A DNA stretch of 64,000 nt, from positions 131,007 to 195,006 of the forward strand of contig NZ_JACHVU010000010.1 of NCBI RefSeq assembly GCF_014190915.1. The letters run 5' to 3'. The position numbers were made by a program, and so were the translations under genes. How positions within the stretch are numbered: position 1 is the stretch's first letter; each line of letters begins with the position of its first letter. Shown here piece after piece: positions 43,401-50,726 of the stretch. The notes beneath the pieces were generated by a model. It worked only from the letters and a program-made list of their open reading frames with translations, was not told the DNA's origin and made no database searches. The stretch is from Mycolicibacterium iranicum. Lineage in GTDB: Bacteria; Actinomycetota; Actinomycetes; Mycobacteriales; Mycobacteriaceae.

Positions 43401-44408
43401 CACCAGATCACCTACTCCGTCGGAGATTCGCTCGGCGTCCGCGTGCGCAACTCCGGGTTCGTCGTCGAGAGTTGGCTTGCCGCAACCGGGTTCACCGGCG
43501 CGGAAGCCGTCGTCGTCGACGGGGAACAGATGACGCTGGGCGAGGCCCTGAGCGCGCACTACGACATCTGCAAGGTCACCTCGAACCTGATGAGCTTTGT
43601 CGCCGAGCACTGTCCGGATGCAGGCACCGCCAAGCGGCTGCGCCGAGACCGCGGCACGCTCGACACCTGGTTGACGAACCGCAACGGGCTCGACGTGGTC
43701 CGGGAGTTCCCCGTGCGGGCCGAGGTCGAGTCGTGGCAGGAGGTGCTGGTGCGTCTGACGCCGCGCCAATATTCGATCTCCTCCAGCCCGTTGGTCAGCC
43801 CCCATGAGGTGCAGTTGACCACCGCGGTCGTCCGCTTCCGCGGCGCAGACGGCGGCCCGCGTGGCGGTGTCGCCTCGACGTATCTGGCCGACCTGCCCGA
43901 CGGCACGCCGGTTCCGGTGTTCCTGCAACGCTCACCGCACTTCCGGCCGCCGGCCGATGCGGACACCCCGATGATCATGGTGGGCCCCGGCACCGGCATC
44001 GCCCCGTTCCGCGGTTTTCTCCAGGAGCGGCGGGCGCTGGGCCACCGCGGACCCAACTGGCTGTTCTTCGGGGATCAGCACCGCGAGCAGAACTTCTACT
44101 ACCGGGAAGACCTGCAGGACATGGTCGACGACGGTTTCCTGAACCGTCTCGACCTCGCGTTCTCCCGGGACCAGCCACAGCGGGTCTACGTGCAGCACAA
44201 GATGCTCGACTACGGGGCCGACGTGTGGCGCTGGCTCGACGACGGTGCCCACTTCTACGTGTGCGGCGACGCCTCGAGGATGGCCAGAGACGTCGACGAG
44301 GCACTCACTGAGATTCTCCGCACCCACGGACGAATGAGCTCCGATGCCGCCCGTGACTACAAGCGGGACATGGTGGCCGAGAAGCGGTACGTGCGCGACG
44401 TGTACTGA
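40422..44408 (+). CDS. nasN: Single-chain assimilatory nitrate reductase with diflavin reductase module (NasN type)
   Basis: This 1328-residue fusion protein reduces nitrate to nitrite with NADPH. The N-terminal molybdopterin oxidoreductase part (about 1-690) has a 4Fe-4S site (C6, C9, C13, C47), a Mo-ligand Cys at about 141 in SNSRLCMASAG, and a C-terminal molydopterin-binding domain. A flavodoxin-like FMN domain follows (about 790-935, LWASQTGTAEEFASRL). A CysJ-like FAD/NADPH reductase completes it (about 960-1328): RQYSISSSP near 1116, GPGTGIAPFRGFLQER near 1186 and the terminal YVRDVY. A monomeric diflavin nitrate reductase of this type has been described in M. smegmatis; the symbol follows it. 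No nitrite reductase gene is in the window. Confidence 0.92.
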   Translation: MTRTACSYCGVGCGISVETRTDPATGVPVIARVSGDTLHPTNSGRLCTKGATHAEMMAATDGRLTTALLRPSRDADPVAVDVDDAVAEAGTRLRAIVDEYGPDAVALYVSGQMSIEAQYLATKLAKGFLRTVHIESNSRLCMASAGTGFKQSLGADGPPGSFTDFDRTDLFFVIGSNMADCHPILYLRMADRLKAGAKLIVVDPRRTATSAKADLYLPIRPGTDLALLNGILHLLVENDAIDRGFIAEHTEGWDQMPAFLADYPPGRVADITGLAEADIRAAADMIADAGDWMTCWTMGLNQSTHGTWNTNAICNLHLATGAICRPGSGPMSLTGQPNAMGGREMGYMGPGLPGQRTVLSADDRAFVEEQWGVQPGTLRPDVGPGTVEMFRQMGSGDIRAVWIICTNPVASVANRDSVVAGLRSADLVITQDTYADTATNRYADIVLPATLWAETDAVMVNSDRTLTLLQQSVPALGDARPDWELICGVARHLGFGDDFDYKSSEQIFDEIRRFHNPATGYDLRGITYERLRETPVQWPCASDEQPDRNPVRYVNDGVSQTLHTGPDGAVPRLAFATPSRRAVFLPRPHREAAELPDEDYPLVLNTGRLQHQWHTMTKTGRVAALNKLNPGPFVEVHPDDAAALGIVEGADVELVTRRGRAVLPAVVTERVRPGDTWVPFHWNDEHGPHLTVNALTHDAVDPDSLQPEFKVCAVRLTPVPVESAAPELTDDEKTYLAGFLAGIENGLPGVPVLPASAPVGPRARLWIDGMLAGRCSRLETAGAPAAPQTGPMVLWASQTGTAEEFASRLGERLSGARLLAMDDVDPVDLTGAGEVVLVTSTFGDGGPPDNGAGFWERLESPEAPSLEGVRFSVLGIGDRSYEDFCGHAKALDTRLAELGATRVLDRAECEAHDEQPMTRWADTVAELVTSPAPRDMSATSTTPATPTPRPETSTAAALFTRNHPVDAPLCRNIRLTPPGAAKEVRQLGFDISAHQITYSVGDSLGVRVRNSGFVVESWLAATGFTGAEAVVVDGEQMTLGEALSAHYDICKVTSNLMSFVAEHCPDAGTAKRLRRDRGTLDTWLTNRNGLDVVREFPVRAEVESWQEVLVRLTPRQYSISSSPLVSPHEVQLTTAVVRFRGADGGPRGGVASTYLADLPDGTPVPVFLQRSPHFRPPADADTPMIMVGPGTGIAPFRGFLQERRALGHRGPNWLFFGDQHREQNFYYREDLQDMVDDGFLNRLDLAFSRDQPQRVYVQHKMLDYGADVWRWLDDGAHFYVCGDASRMARDVDEALTEILRTHGRMSSDAARDYKRDMVAEKRYVRDVY

Positions 44409-44409
44409 G

Positions 44410-45708
44410 TCACCGCAGCGCAGCAGGCACCCGCGGCCGCGCCCCGACCAACCCCGCACCGACGACGAACAACGCCACCGTCGCCACCGGGAACTCGCCG
44501 CGCGGGGCAAAGCCGTTCGCCGACAACAGACTCAGCGCGAGCGCACACGCGGCGGTGCCGGCGTAGAGCAGGGCCTCCGCGACCGCGCCGGACACCGGCA
44601 CGCCGAAGGTCGGTGCGGATGCCGCGAAAAGCCGTCGCTGCCAGAACAACACGCAGACCAGGGCCGCCGTCACGACCGCCAACACGAGCTCCCACTCGAG
44701 GCGGCCCAGCCACCAGGCGCCCGAACCCAGCGGAGGCTGGGGCAGCAGACCCGCCGGGTAAGCGACCACGGTCACGACGATCACCGGCATCATGTGCCAC
44801 AGGTACAGCGCCATCACGTTGTTGTTCGCCACCGCGAGCAGCCGCGGCCATGCGCCCCGTGCCAGCGCCCGATTGAGAAGCGGGACGATCGCGAACAGCA
44901 CTCCGATCTGGACGGTCGCCAGAGCCAGCAGCGCCACCGACGGCGGCGCCGAGTTCTCCACCCGGTCGCCCGGCACGCCGATCATCGCGATCGGGTACGG
45001 GCCCCACCTCACGAGCAGGGGCAGCGCGGCCGCGGCGGCGACAGCCATCGATATCAGGATCCGCCGGCCGACAAGCCCACCGTGCCAGGCGATCCCGAGC
45101 TGGTAGATCGCCGCCCAGCAGAAGAAGTAGTTCGCCATCCGGATTTCCTGGTGTCCGGTCGCGATGCCGACGATGTCGACGACGACCAGGCAGGCGGCCA
45201 GCGCGGCGGGCACGGCCAGTCCCCAGCGCCGGTGGGCGGCCACGGCGAGGGGAGTCAGTGCGACCACCATCAGGTACACCGCCAGGAACCACAGGTGCAT
45301 GGCGACCGCCCACCCGCCGAGCTCGAGCACCTCCCCGCTGATGCCGGCGATCTTCAACACGCCCATGACGACGAGCACGAACCCGCCGTAGACGGCGGTG
45401 GGTCCCAGGGTGCGCGCGACGCGCCGGCGGACCCAGTCCTGGCGCGACGTCGTCGCGTCCCGTCGCCCCCACGACACCGCGCTCGCGTACCCGGCGACGG
45501 CGAAGAACACCGGGACCACCTGGAAGCCCCACGTGAGCCATTGCGTCCAGGGCAGCAGGACCAGAGGGTTGTCCCGGCCGAACTCGCCGTCGCGATAGGT
45601 CATCACCGACAGGAGCCAGTGCCCGATCACGACCAGCATGACCGCCGCCGACCGGTACAGGTCGAGCGCGATCTCGCGTGGGGGAGAAGAAGCCGCGGTT
45701 GCATCCAT
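44410..45708 (-). CDS. Membrane acyltransferase (acyltransferase-3 family)
   Basis: This 432-residue polytopic protein of the acyltransferase-3/OafA type probably transfers acyl groups to an envelope glycan or lipid. The N-terminal motif EIALDLYRSAAVMLVVIGHW contains the conserved R-x-x-A...H pattern of the family. About ten helices follow, with VPVFFAVAGYASAVSW and a late LYLWHMMPVIVV motif. The acceptor is unknown. It is convergent with nasN, with one nucleotide between the stops, and a tRNA gene lies on the same strand just upstream. Confidence 0.85.
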   Translation of the reverse strand: MDATAASSPPREIALDLYRSAAVMLVVIGHWLLSVMTYRDGEFGRDNPLVLLPWTQWLTWGFQVVPVFFAVAGYASAVSWGRRDATTSRQDWVRRRVARTLGPTAVYGGFVLVVMGVLKIAGISGEVLELGGWAVAMHLWFLAVYLMVVALTPLAVAAHRRWGLAVPAALAACLVVVDIVGIATGHQEIRMANYFFCWAAIYQLGIAWHGGLVGRRILISMAVAAAAALPLLVRWGPYPIAMIGVPGDRVENSAPPSVALLALATVQIGVLFAIVPLLNRALARGAWPRLLAVANNNVMALYLWHMMPVIVVTVVAYPAGLLPQPPLGSGAWWLGRLEWELVLAVVTAALVCVLFWQRRLFAASAPTFGVPVSGAVAEALLYAGTAACALALSLLSANGFAPRGEFPVATVALFVVGAGLVGARPRVPAALR

Positions 45709-45759
45709 CGCGTCCCATTCTGGGGCTCACGACGCCGCTGATGCGGTAGGTGAGAAGAG

Positions 45760-45845
45760 TGTCCGAGGGGGGACTTGAACCCCCACGCCCGTTAATAGGG
45801 CACTAGCACCTCAAGCTAGCGCGTCTGCCATTCCGCCACTCGGAC
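45760..45845 (-). tRNA. tRNA-Leu (GAG)
   Basis: Read on the reverse strand, the gene starts GTCCGAGTGGCGGAATGGCA, and its acceptor pairs GTCCGAG with CTCGGAC plus discriminator A; no CCA is encoded. The anticodon stem-loop is GCTAG-CTTGAGG-TGCTAGT-like with anticodon GAG. A long variable arm (TGCCCTATTAACGGGCG) marks a class II tRNA, and the T-arm loop GGTTCAAGTCC is present. It is 86 nt long. It sits where the conserved dcw-flanking synteny resumes. Confidence 0.93.
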
Positions 45846-45926
45846 CTGCTCTGCGGCAGCTAAGGCTAACGGATGAGCCGCCCCGGGCCCAAACCAGCCG
45901 AGCCGCGCAGTGTTAGAAAGGGACCT

Positions 45927-47282
45927 GTGAGTGCGAGCGGGAGTGGTCTGGGCAGTGGCGCGACACCGGCCGGCGAGGTGGTCGAGCTCGTCAGCTCGCT
46001 GATCCGCTTCGACACCTCCAACACCGGCGACCCCGCGACGACCAAGGGCGAGGCCGATTGCGCCCGCTGGGTCGTCGATCAGCTGACCGAGGTCGGCTAC
46101 ACCTGCGAGTACATCGAGGCCGGTGCGCCCGGCCGGGCCAACGTGTTCGCCCGCCTCGAGGGCGCCGACCGGTCCCGGGGCGCGTTGATGTTGCACGGGC
46201 ACCTGGACGTGGTGCCCGCCGAGGCGTCCGACTGGAGCGTGCACCCGTTCTCCGGTGCCGTCGAGGACGGCTACGTCTGGGGCCGTGGCGCGGTCGACAT
46301 GAAGGACATGGTCGGCATGATCATCGCGGTCGCCCGGCACTTCAAACGCTCGGGCACCGTGCCGCCACGAGACCTGGTGTTCGCGTTCGTCTCCGACGAG
46401 GAGGCCGGCGGCAACTATGGGTGCAAATGGCTCGTCGAGCATCGCCCGGACCTGTTCGAGGGTGTCACCGAGGCAGTCGGCGAGGTGGGCGGGTTCTCGC
46501 TGACGGTGCCCCGTCCGGACGGCGGTGAACGCAGGCTCTACCTCATCGAGACGGCCGAGAAGGCGATGCTGTGGATGCGGCTGACGGCCAGGGCCCGGGC
46601 CGGGCACGGCTCGATGGTGCACGACGACAACGCCGTCACCGCCGTGGCCGAGGCCGTCGCCAAGCTGGGCAGGCACCGCTTCCCGATCGTGCTGACCGAA
46701 TCGGTGGAGCAGTTCCTCACCGCCGTGGGCGAGGAGACCGGGTACGCCTTCGATCCCGCCTCCCCGGACATCGAGGGCACCGTCGCCAAGCTCGGCGGTA
46801 TCGCCCGGATCGTCGGGGCGACCCTGCGTGACACCGCGAACCCGACGATGCTCAAGGCCGGCTACAAGGCCAACGTGATTCCGGCGACGGCCGAGGCCGT
46901 CATCGACTGCCGGGTGCTGCCGGGGCGCCTGGCCGACTTCGAGCGCGAGGTCGACGAGATCATCGGCCCCGATGTGAAACGGGAATGGCTGACCAACCTG
47001 CCGTCCTACGAGACGCCGTTCGAGGGCGAGCTGCTGGAGGCGATGAACGCCGCCATCCTGGCCACCGATCCCGACGCCCGCACCGTGCCGTACATGCTCT
47101 CCGGCGGCACGGATGCAAAACACTTCGCGCGCTTGGGTATTCGGTGCTTCGGTTTCGCCCCGCTGCGCCTGCCGCCCGATCTGGACTTCGCCGCCCTGTT
47201 CCATGGCGTCGACGAACGGGTACCTGTCGATGCGTTGAGGTTCGGCGCGCAGGTCCTCGAGCACTTCCTGCTGAACTCGTAA
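45927..47282 (+). CDS. M20-family metallopeptidase (DapE/ArgE-like)
   Basis: This 451-residue cytosolic M20 dizinc peptidase or deacylase (Rv2141c type) shows the metal and catalytic motifs MLHGHLDVVPAE (His and Asp), GRGAVDMKDMVGM (bridging Asp), FVSDEEAGGNYG (catalytic and metal Glu) and GGTDAKHFARLG (late His). The lid domain lies at about residues 200-330. It is sometimes named dapE2, but the true substrate is not established; succinyl-diaminopimelate is one candidate. GTG 45927 was chosen because AGAAAGGGA lies about 6 nt upstream; the frame is open 54 nt earlier through the tRNA flank. Confidence 0.88.
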   Translation: MSASGSGLGSGATPAGEVVELVSSLIRFDTSNTGDPATTKGEADCARWVVDQLTEVGYTCEYIEAGAPGRANVFARLEGADRSRGALMLHGHLDVVPAEASDWSVHPFSGAVEDGYVWGRGAVDMKDMVGMIIAVARHFKRSGTVPPRDLVFAFVSDEEAGGNYGCKWLVEHRPDLFEGVTEAVGEVGGFSLTVPRPDGGERRLYLIETAEKAMLWMRLTARARAGHGSMVHDDNAVTAVAEAVAKLGRHRFPIVLTESVEQFLTAVGEETGYAFDPASPDIEGTVAKLGGIARIVGATLRDTANPTMLKAGYKANVIPATAEAVIDCRVLPGRLADFEREVDEIIGPDVKREWLTNLPSYETPFEGELLEAMNAAILATDPDARTVPYMLSGGTDAKHFARLGIRCFGFAPLRLPPDLDFAALFHGVDERVPVDALRFGAQVLEHFLLNS

Positions 47283-47309
47283 TCGACACGACAAGAAGGA
47301 GTCGCCTCC

Positions 47310-47840
47310 ATGGCTTTTGACTACGACCCGTACTCGTTTCTGCCTGAGCTGCCCACGTTCGAGCTGACCTCGCAGACGTTCAGCGACGGTCAGGCGTGGG
47401 GCGACGACCAGGTGAGCGGGATCATGGGGGCCGGCGGGTCCGATGTGTCACCGCAGCTGAGCTGGTCCGGGTTCCCGGAGCAGACACGCAGCTTCGCGGT
47501 CACCGTCTTCGACCCCGACGCCCCGACCGTGTCGGGTTTCTGGCACTGGGCCGTGTTCAACCTGCCCGCGACGGTCACCGACCTGCCCGAAGGGGTCGGC
47601 GACGGCAGCAGCCTGCCCGGCGATGCCGTCACGTTGGCCAACGACGCCGGGCTGAAGCGATTCATCGGCGCCGCCCCGCCCGCCGGACACGGCCCGCACC
47701 GCTACATCGTCGCCGTGCATGCCGTCGACGTCGAAAAGCTGGAGATCCCCGCCGAAGCCACCCCGGCCTACCTGGGCTTCAACCTCTTCAGCCACGCGAT
47801 CGCCCGGGCGCTGATCACCGGGACCTACGAGCAGAACTAG
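47310..47840 (+). CDS. PEBP-family phosphatidylethanolamine-binding-like protein
   Basis: This 176-residue YbhB/YbcL-type PEBP protein (Rv2140c type) has the ligand-pocket motifs FDPDAPTVSGFWHWAVFNLP and PPAGHGPHRYIVAVHA, with the expected Asp and His residues. It has no signal peptide. Bacterial members bind phosphorylated or lipid-like ligands, and the M. tuberculosis homologue is a known soluble PEBP. AAGAAGGAG lies about 8 nt before the ATG. Its stop codon overlaps that of the convergent pyrD gene. Confidence 0.9.
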   Translation: MAFDYDPYSFLPELPTFELTSQTFSDGQAWGDDQVSGIMGAGGSDVSPQLSWSGFPEQTRSFAVTVFDPDAPTVSGFWHWAVFNLPATVTDLPEGVGDGSSLPGDAVTLANDAGLKRFIGAAPPAGHGPHRYIVAVHAVDVEKLEIPAEATPAYLGFNLFSHAIARALITGTYEQN

Positions 47841-48898
47841 CGCGCCGCCGACCCGACCGCCTCGGAGAGGCTGGCGAAGCCGTTCGCGTGCAGGCGGCGG
47901 GCGATGCCGTCGTTGATGGTCCTGGCCCACAGCCCGCCGCCGTACACGAATCCGGTGTAGCCCTGCAGAAGCGACGCGCCCGCGGTGATGCGGTCCCACG
48001 CGTCGTCGACGGTTTCGATGCCGCCGACGCTGATCAGCACCAAGCGGTCGCCGACGCGTGCGTACAACCTCTGCAGCACCTCGGCCGCGCGGCGGGCCAC
48101 CGGCGGCCCCGAGATGCCACCGGCGCCCAGAGCGTCCACCCCCGGCGTCGCCAGACCGTCCCGGGAGATCGTGGTGTTGGTCGCCACGATGCCCGCGAGG
48201 CCCAGTTCGACTGCGAGGTCGGCGATCTCGTCGATGTCGCCGTCGGCGAGGTCGGGCGCGATCTTGACCAGCACCGGGGTGGACGTCTCGGCCAGCACGG
48301 CGGACAGGATGGGCCGCAGCGACTCGACCGACTGCAGATCGCGCAGCCCGGGGGTGTTGGGGGAGCTGACGTTGACCACGAGGTAGGCGGCCAGCGCGCC
48401 GAGCAGCCGGGCGCTCTGCGCATAATCCGCGGGAGCGTTCTCGGCTGTGGTCACCTTGGTCTTGCCGATGTTCACCCCGATCGGCACCTCCGAGACGCTG
48501 CCCGCCAATTGCTGTGCCAGCGCCGCGGAACCGTGGTTGTTGAAGCCCATGCGGTTCAGCAGCGCCCGGTCGGCGGGCAGCCGGAACATCCGGGGCGCCG
48601 GATTCCCCGGCTGGGCCTGTGCGGTCACGGTGCCGACCTCGGCGTAGCCGAATCCGAGGGCGCCCCAGGTGTGCACGCCCAGACCGTCCTTGTCGAAACC
48701 GGCGGCGAGCCCCATCGGCCCGGGGAACCGCACCCCGAATACCGTGCTCGCCAGCACGGGATCCTGCGGCGCCAGGCTGCGGGTGAGGCGCCGGCGCAGC
48801 GGTTCGGGAGTGGTGGCCGCCCGCAGACCGGCGAACACCCAGGTGTGGATGCGTTCGGGCGGGACGAGGAAGAGTGCCTTGCGCAGCGCCGCGTACAT
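47837..48898 (-). CDS. pyrD: Dihydroorotate dehydrogenase (quinone), class 2
   Basis: PyrD oxidises dihydroorotate to orotate with quinone as acceptor, the fourth step of pyrimidine synthesis, at the membrane surface. The 353-residue protein has the N-terminal amphipathic helical extension (MYAALRKALFLVPPERIHTW) typical of class 2 enzymes. FMN and substrate motifs are GLAAGFDKDGLGV, RMGFNNHG, NVSSPNTPGLRDLQ (with the class 2 catalytic Ser) and ISVGGIETVDDAWDRI. The start ATG 48898 overlaps the DUF5703 stop; GTG 48901 would add one residue. Confidence 0.95.
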   Translation of the reverse strand: MYAALRKALFLVPPERIHTWVFAGLRAATTPEPLRRRLTRSLAPQDPVLASTVFGVRFPGPMGLAAGFDKDGLGVHTWGALGFGYAEVGTVTAQAQPGNPAPRMFRLPADRALLNRMGFNNHGSAALAQQLAGSVSEVPIGVNIGKTKVTTAENAPADYAQSARLLGALAAYLVVNVSSPNTPGLRDLQSVESLRPILSAVLAETSTPVLVKIAPDLADGDIDEIADLAVELGLAGIVATNTTISRDGLATPGVDALGAGGISGPPVARRAAEVLQRLYARVGDRLVLISVGGIETVDDAWDRITAGASLLQGYTGFVYGGGLWARTINDGIARRLHANGFASLSEAVGSAAR

Positions 48899-49137
48899 CA
48901 CAGGCCCGGCTGGTCCGGACCCGGCGGACCGTCGGCGCGCTTCTTGCGGCGCAGCAGCACCCGGCGCGATCCGTCGGTGTAGAGCCGCACGCGGTTGAGC
49001 TCCCAGCCGCGGTACTCCGCCTCGATCGACAACCGGATCGACGCCGTGACGCGCGTGACGTCGGGTGGCAGCCGCAACGGGATCCATTCGTAGTCCGACG
49101 AATCCTCCGCGACCGCCTTGCTCCACGCAGCCGGCAT
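48898..49137 (-). CDS. DUF5703-type small protein
   Basis: This small protein of about 79 residues (MPAAWSKAVAEDSSDYEWIP) has a beta-rich middle (LRLPPDVTRVTASIRLSIEA then YRGWELNRVRLYTDGSRRV) and a basic tail. It resembles the actinobacterial DUF5703 family of about 60-80 residues. The start is uncertain: ATG 49137 is favoured by family length and GGAG upstream, while GTG 49161 and TTG 49185 are in frame. It is wedged between lppL and pyrD and overlaps pyrD. The function is unknown. Confidence 0.65.
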   Translation of the reverse strand: MPAAWSKAVAEDSSDYEWIPLRLPPDVTRVTASIRLSIEAEYRGWELNRVRLYTDGSRRVLLRRKKRADGPPGPDQPGL

Positions 49138-49189
49138 CCGGCTCCGCGATCCGCCGCTCACCGGCGCCCTCTGCTCTTCGCGCAAGCGC

Positions 49190-50209
49190 TCATCGCGCGG
49201 CCTCCGGGATCACCTGGACACCAGCACCCGAACCCGACACCACGAACAGGGTGCCGGAGTCGTCGTCGTATGCCAGGGAGTTCGGTTGCTGCACGGTTCG
49301 ATATCGCACCTTCTCGACGGGAATGCCGGTCGCCAGATCGTAACCAACGACGGTGTTGGTCGCCGTCTGTGCAACCCATGCCAACCCGGTTTCGTTCCCG
49401 GAACCGGCGAGGCCGTACGGGGCGTCCGGCACCGGGTAGCGCTGCCGCAGGATCAGCGGGTTCACCCCGTAGACCAGCAGTTCGTCGCCGCGGGTGTCGG
49501 CGACCAGCACCCGCCCGGCTCCGTCGGCGGCCATCGTGGTCGCACCCTCGCCTGCTCGAAGCGCGTGCTCGGAACCGGTGCCGTCGTCGTTCAGGCTCGT
49601 CACCGAGGTCTGCCCGCGGTCGAGGACCACGGCCGTATCACCCTGTGTGACAAGGGCATCGACACGGGCGAAGATCTTCAGCTGTGCGCCGACCGCGGTA
49701 TCCGAGGACAGCGTGTAGACCGCCCCGTCGGCGCTGCCGAGCACCAGTCTGCCGTCGGCCCGGCGTCCGATCGCGGTGAAATCGACCCCGCCCTGCCCGT
49801 CGACGTCCACCCGGGTGACAGCGCCGCCGGCGATGTCCATCCGGAGGTAGCCGCCCCGCGCCGCCAGGTAGACACGCCCCTCGTCGTCCCCGGCCAGCGC
49901 CGAGGCGACCGTGTCCAGCGGCACCGGGGTCTGGGTACCGTCCTCGGCGATGACCGTGACGGTGGAGCGGTCGGCGTCGCCGGTCGACAACACCACGAGC
50001 GACGAGGTGGCCGCGTCGAACACCGCGGCCTCCGCAGGCCCCGCCAATGGACGGACGGTCCCCGGCAGCGGCTGTGTCACCGGGGGAGAGTCGGCCGCCC
50101 GGGCCGGGGTGATCGTCGGCGGCGGCGCCTCGGCCGGATTCGACGAACATCCCACGATCAGCACCAGCGTCAGCGCAGCGAACCCCCGGCGGGGCAGGTG
50201 ACCTGGCAC
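49190..50209 (-). CDS. lppL: Lipoprotein LppL (beta-propeller-like)
   Basis: This lipoprotein of about 339 residues follows the M. tuberculosis gene order beside pyrD. The signal is short (LPRRGFAALTLVLIVGC), with Cys near residue 21 as the lipid anchor and a Pro/Thr-rich spacer. The exported domain has repeated strands with DG-x-G or ADG-x-GRVLVAD patterns (TMAADGAGRVLVADTRGDEL, VTSLNDDGTGSEHAL, DDEGRVYLAARG), which suggest an NHL/YncE-like beta-propeller. The start could be GTG 50209 or TTG 50227; neither has a strong ribosome site. The role in the envelope is unknown. Confidence 0.82.
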   Translation of the reverse strand: MPGHLPRRGFAALTLVLIVGCSSNPAEAPPPTITPARAADSPPVTQPLPGTVRPLAGPAEAAVFDAATSSLVVLSTGDADRSTVTVIAEDGTQTPVPLDTVASALAGDDEGRVYLAARGGYLRMDIAGGAVTRVDVDGQGGVDFTAIGRRADGRLVLGSADGAVYTLSSDTAVGAQLKIFARVDALVTQGDTAVVLDRGQTSVTSLNDDGTGSEHALRAGEGATTMAADGAGRVLVADTRGDELLVYGVNPLILRQRYPVPDAPYGLAGSGNETGLAWVAQTATNTVVGYDLATGIPVEKVRYRTVQQPNSLAYDDDSGTLFVVSGSGAGVQVIPEAAR

Positions 50210-50333
50210 GTTTAGGTGTGGCGGCAAGGGGTAGCTCTCGACTCGAACGGGTGGAACTTCGACCGGGGAGCCAGTCTATGCAACGCGGCAGCATCCAATC
50301 GCGACGTCCGCGACGCCTGCCCGCCCCGGCGGC

Positions 50334-50348
50334 GGTATGGTACATACC
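50334..50348 (+). promoter_or_regulatory. Candidate leaderless promoter and palindrome before the 50349 gene
   Basis: GGTATG-GTA-CATACC (50334-50348) is a perfect 6-bp inverted repeat directly abutting the ATG at 50349. The TATGGT inside it (50336-50341) fits the mycobacterial -10 pattern TANNNT, and 7 nt later is the A of the ATG, the arrangement of a leaderless transcript. The symmetry could equally be a repressor site. Confidence 0.45.
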
Positions 50349-50672
50349 ATGACGCTCGCGGCGGATCGTGACGTGACCGGGCAGGGTTTCCTCATCGAGG
50401 ACATCACCACCGGGCTGCACGCCAGCGGATTCGGTCAGCTCGGAGACGGGCGCAGCTTCTCCTTCCGCTCTGCCCACGCGGACCGCCAGGTGTCACTGAT
50501 CGTCGAGGTGTACCGCCCCCGGCTGCGCGGACCTGTCCCGCAGGACGAGGACATCGTCGCCCTGGCCAGCCGCAAGCTCACCGACATCGACATGAGCGAC
50601 GAGCGTTCCGTGATCGCCGCGGTCCGCGACGCCATCGCCGACGCGCACCCGGTGGCCCGCAACAACCGTTAG
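50349..50672 (+). CDS. Conserved hypothetical protein, unknown function
   Basis: This protein of 107 residues has no membrane segment, signal or cysteine. The first half is strand-like (GFLIEDITTGLHASGFGQLG, SFRSAHADRQVSLIVEVYRP) and the second half helical (DIVALASRKLTDIDMSDERS). ATG 50349 appears leaderless; an in-frame ATG at 50337 lies inside the palindrome. It lies between lppL and uppP, where M. tuberculosis has Rv2137c, but I cannot confirm homology. No function is proposed. Confidence 0.65.
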   Translation: MTLAADRDVTGQGFLIEDITTGLHASGFGQLGDGRSFSFRSAHADRQVSLIVEVYRPRLRGPVPQDEDIVALASRKLTDIDMSDERSVIAAVRDAIADAHPVARNNR

Positions 50673-50726
50673 CCGCCCCCGACGCCGCCTCACGGTACGG
50701 TCGTCGTCGTGACGGGGGTTCTTGAG

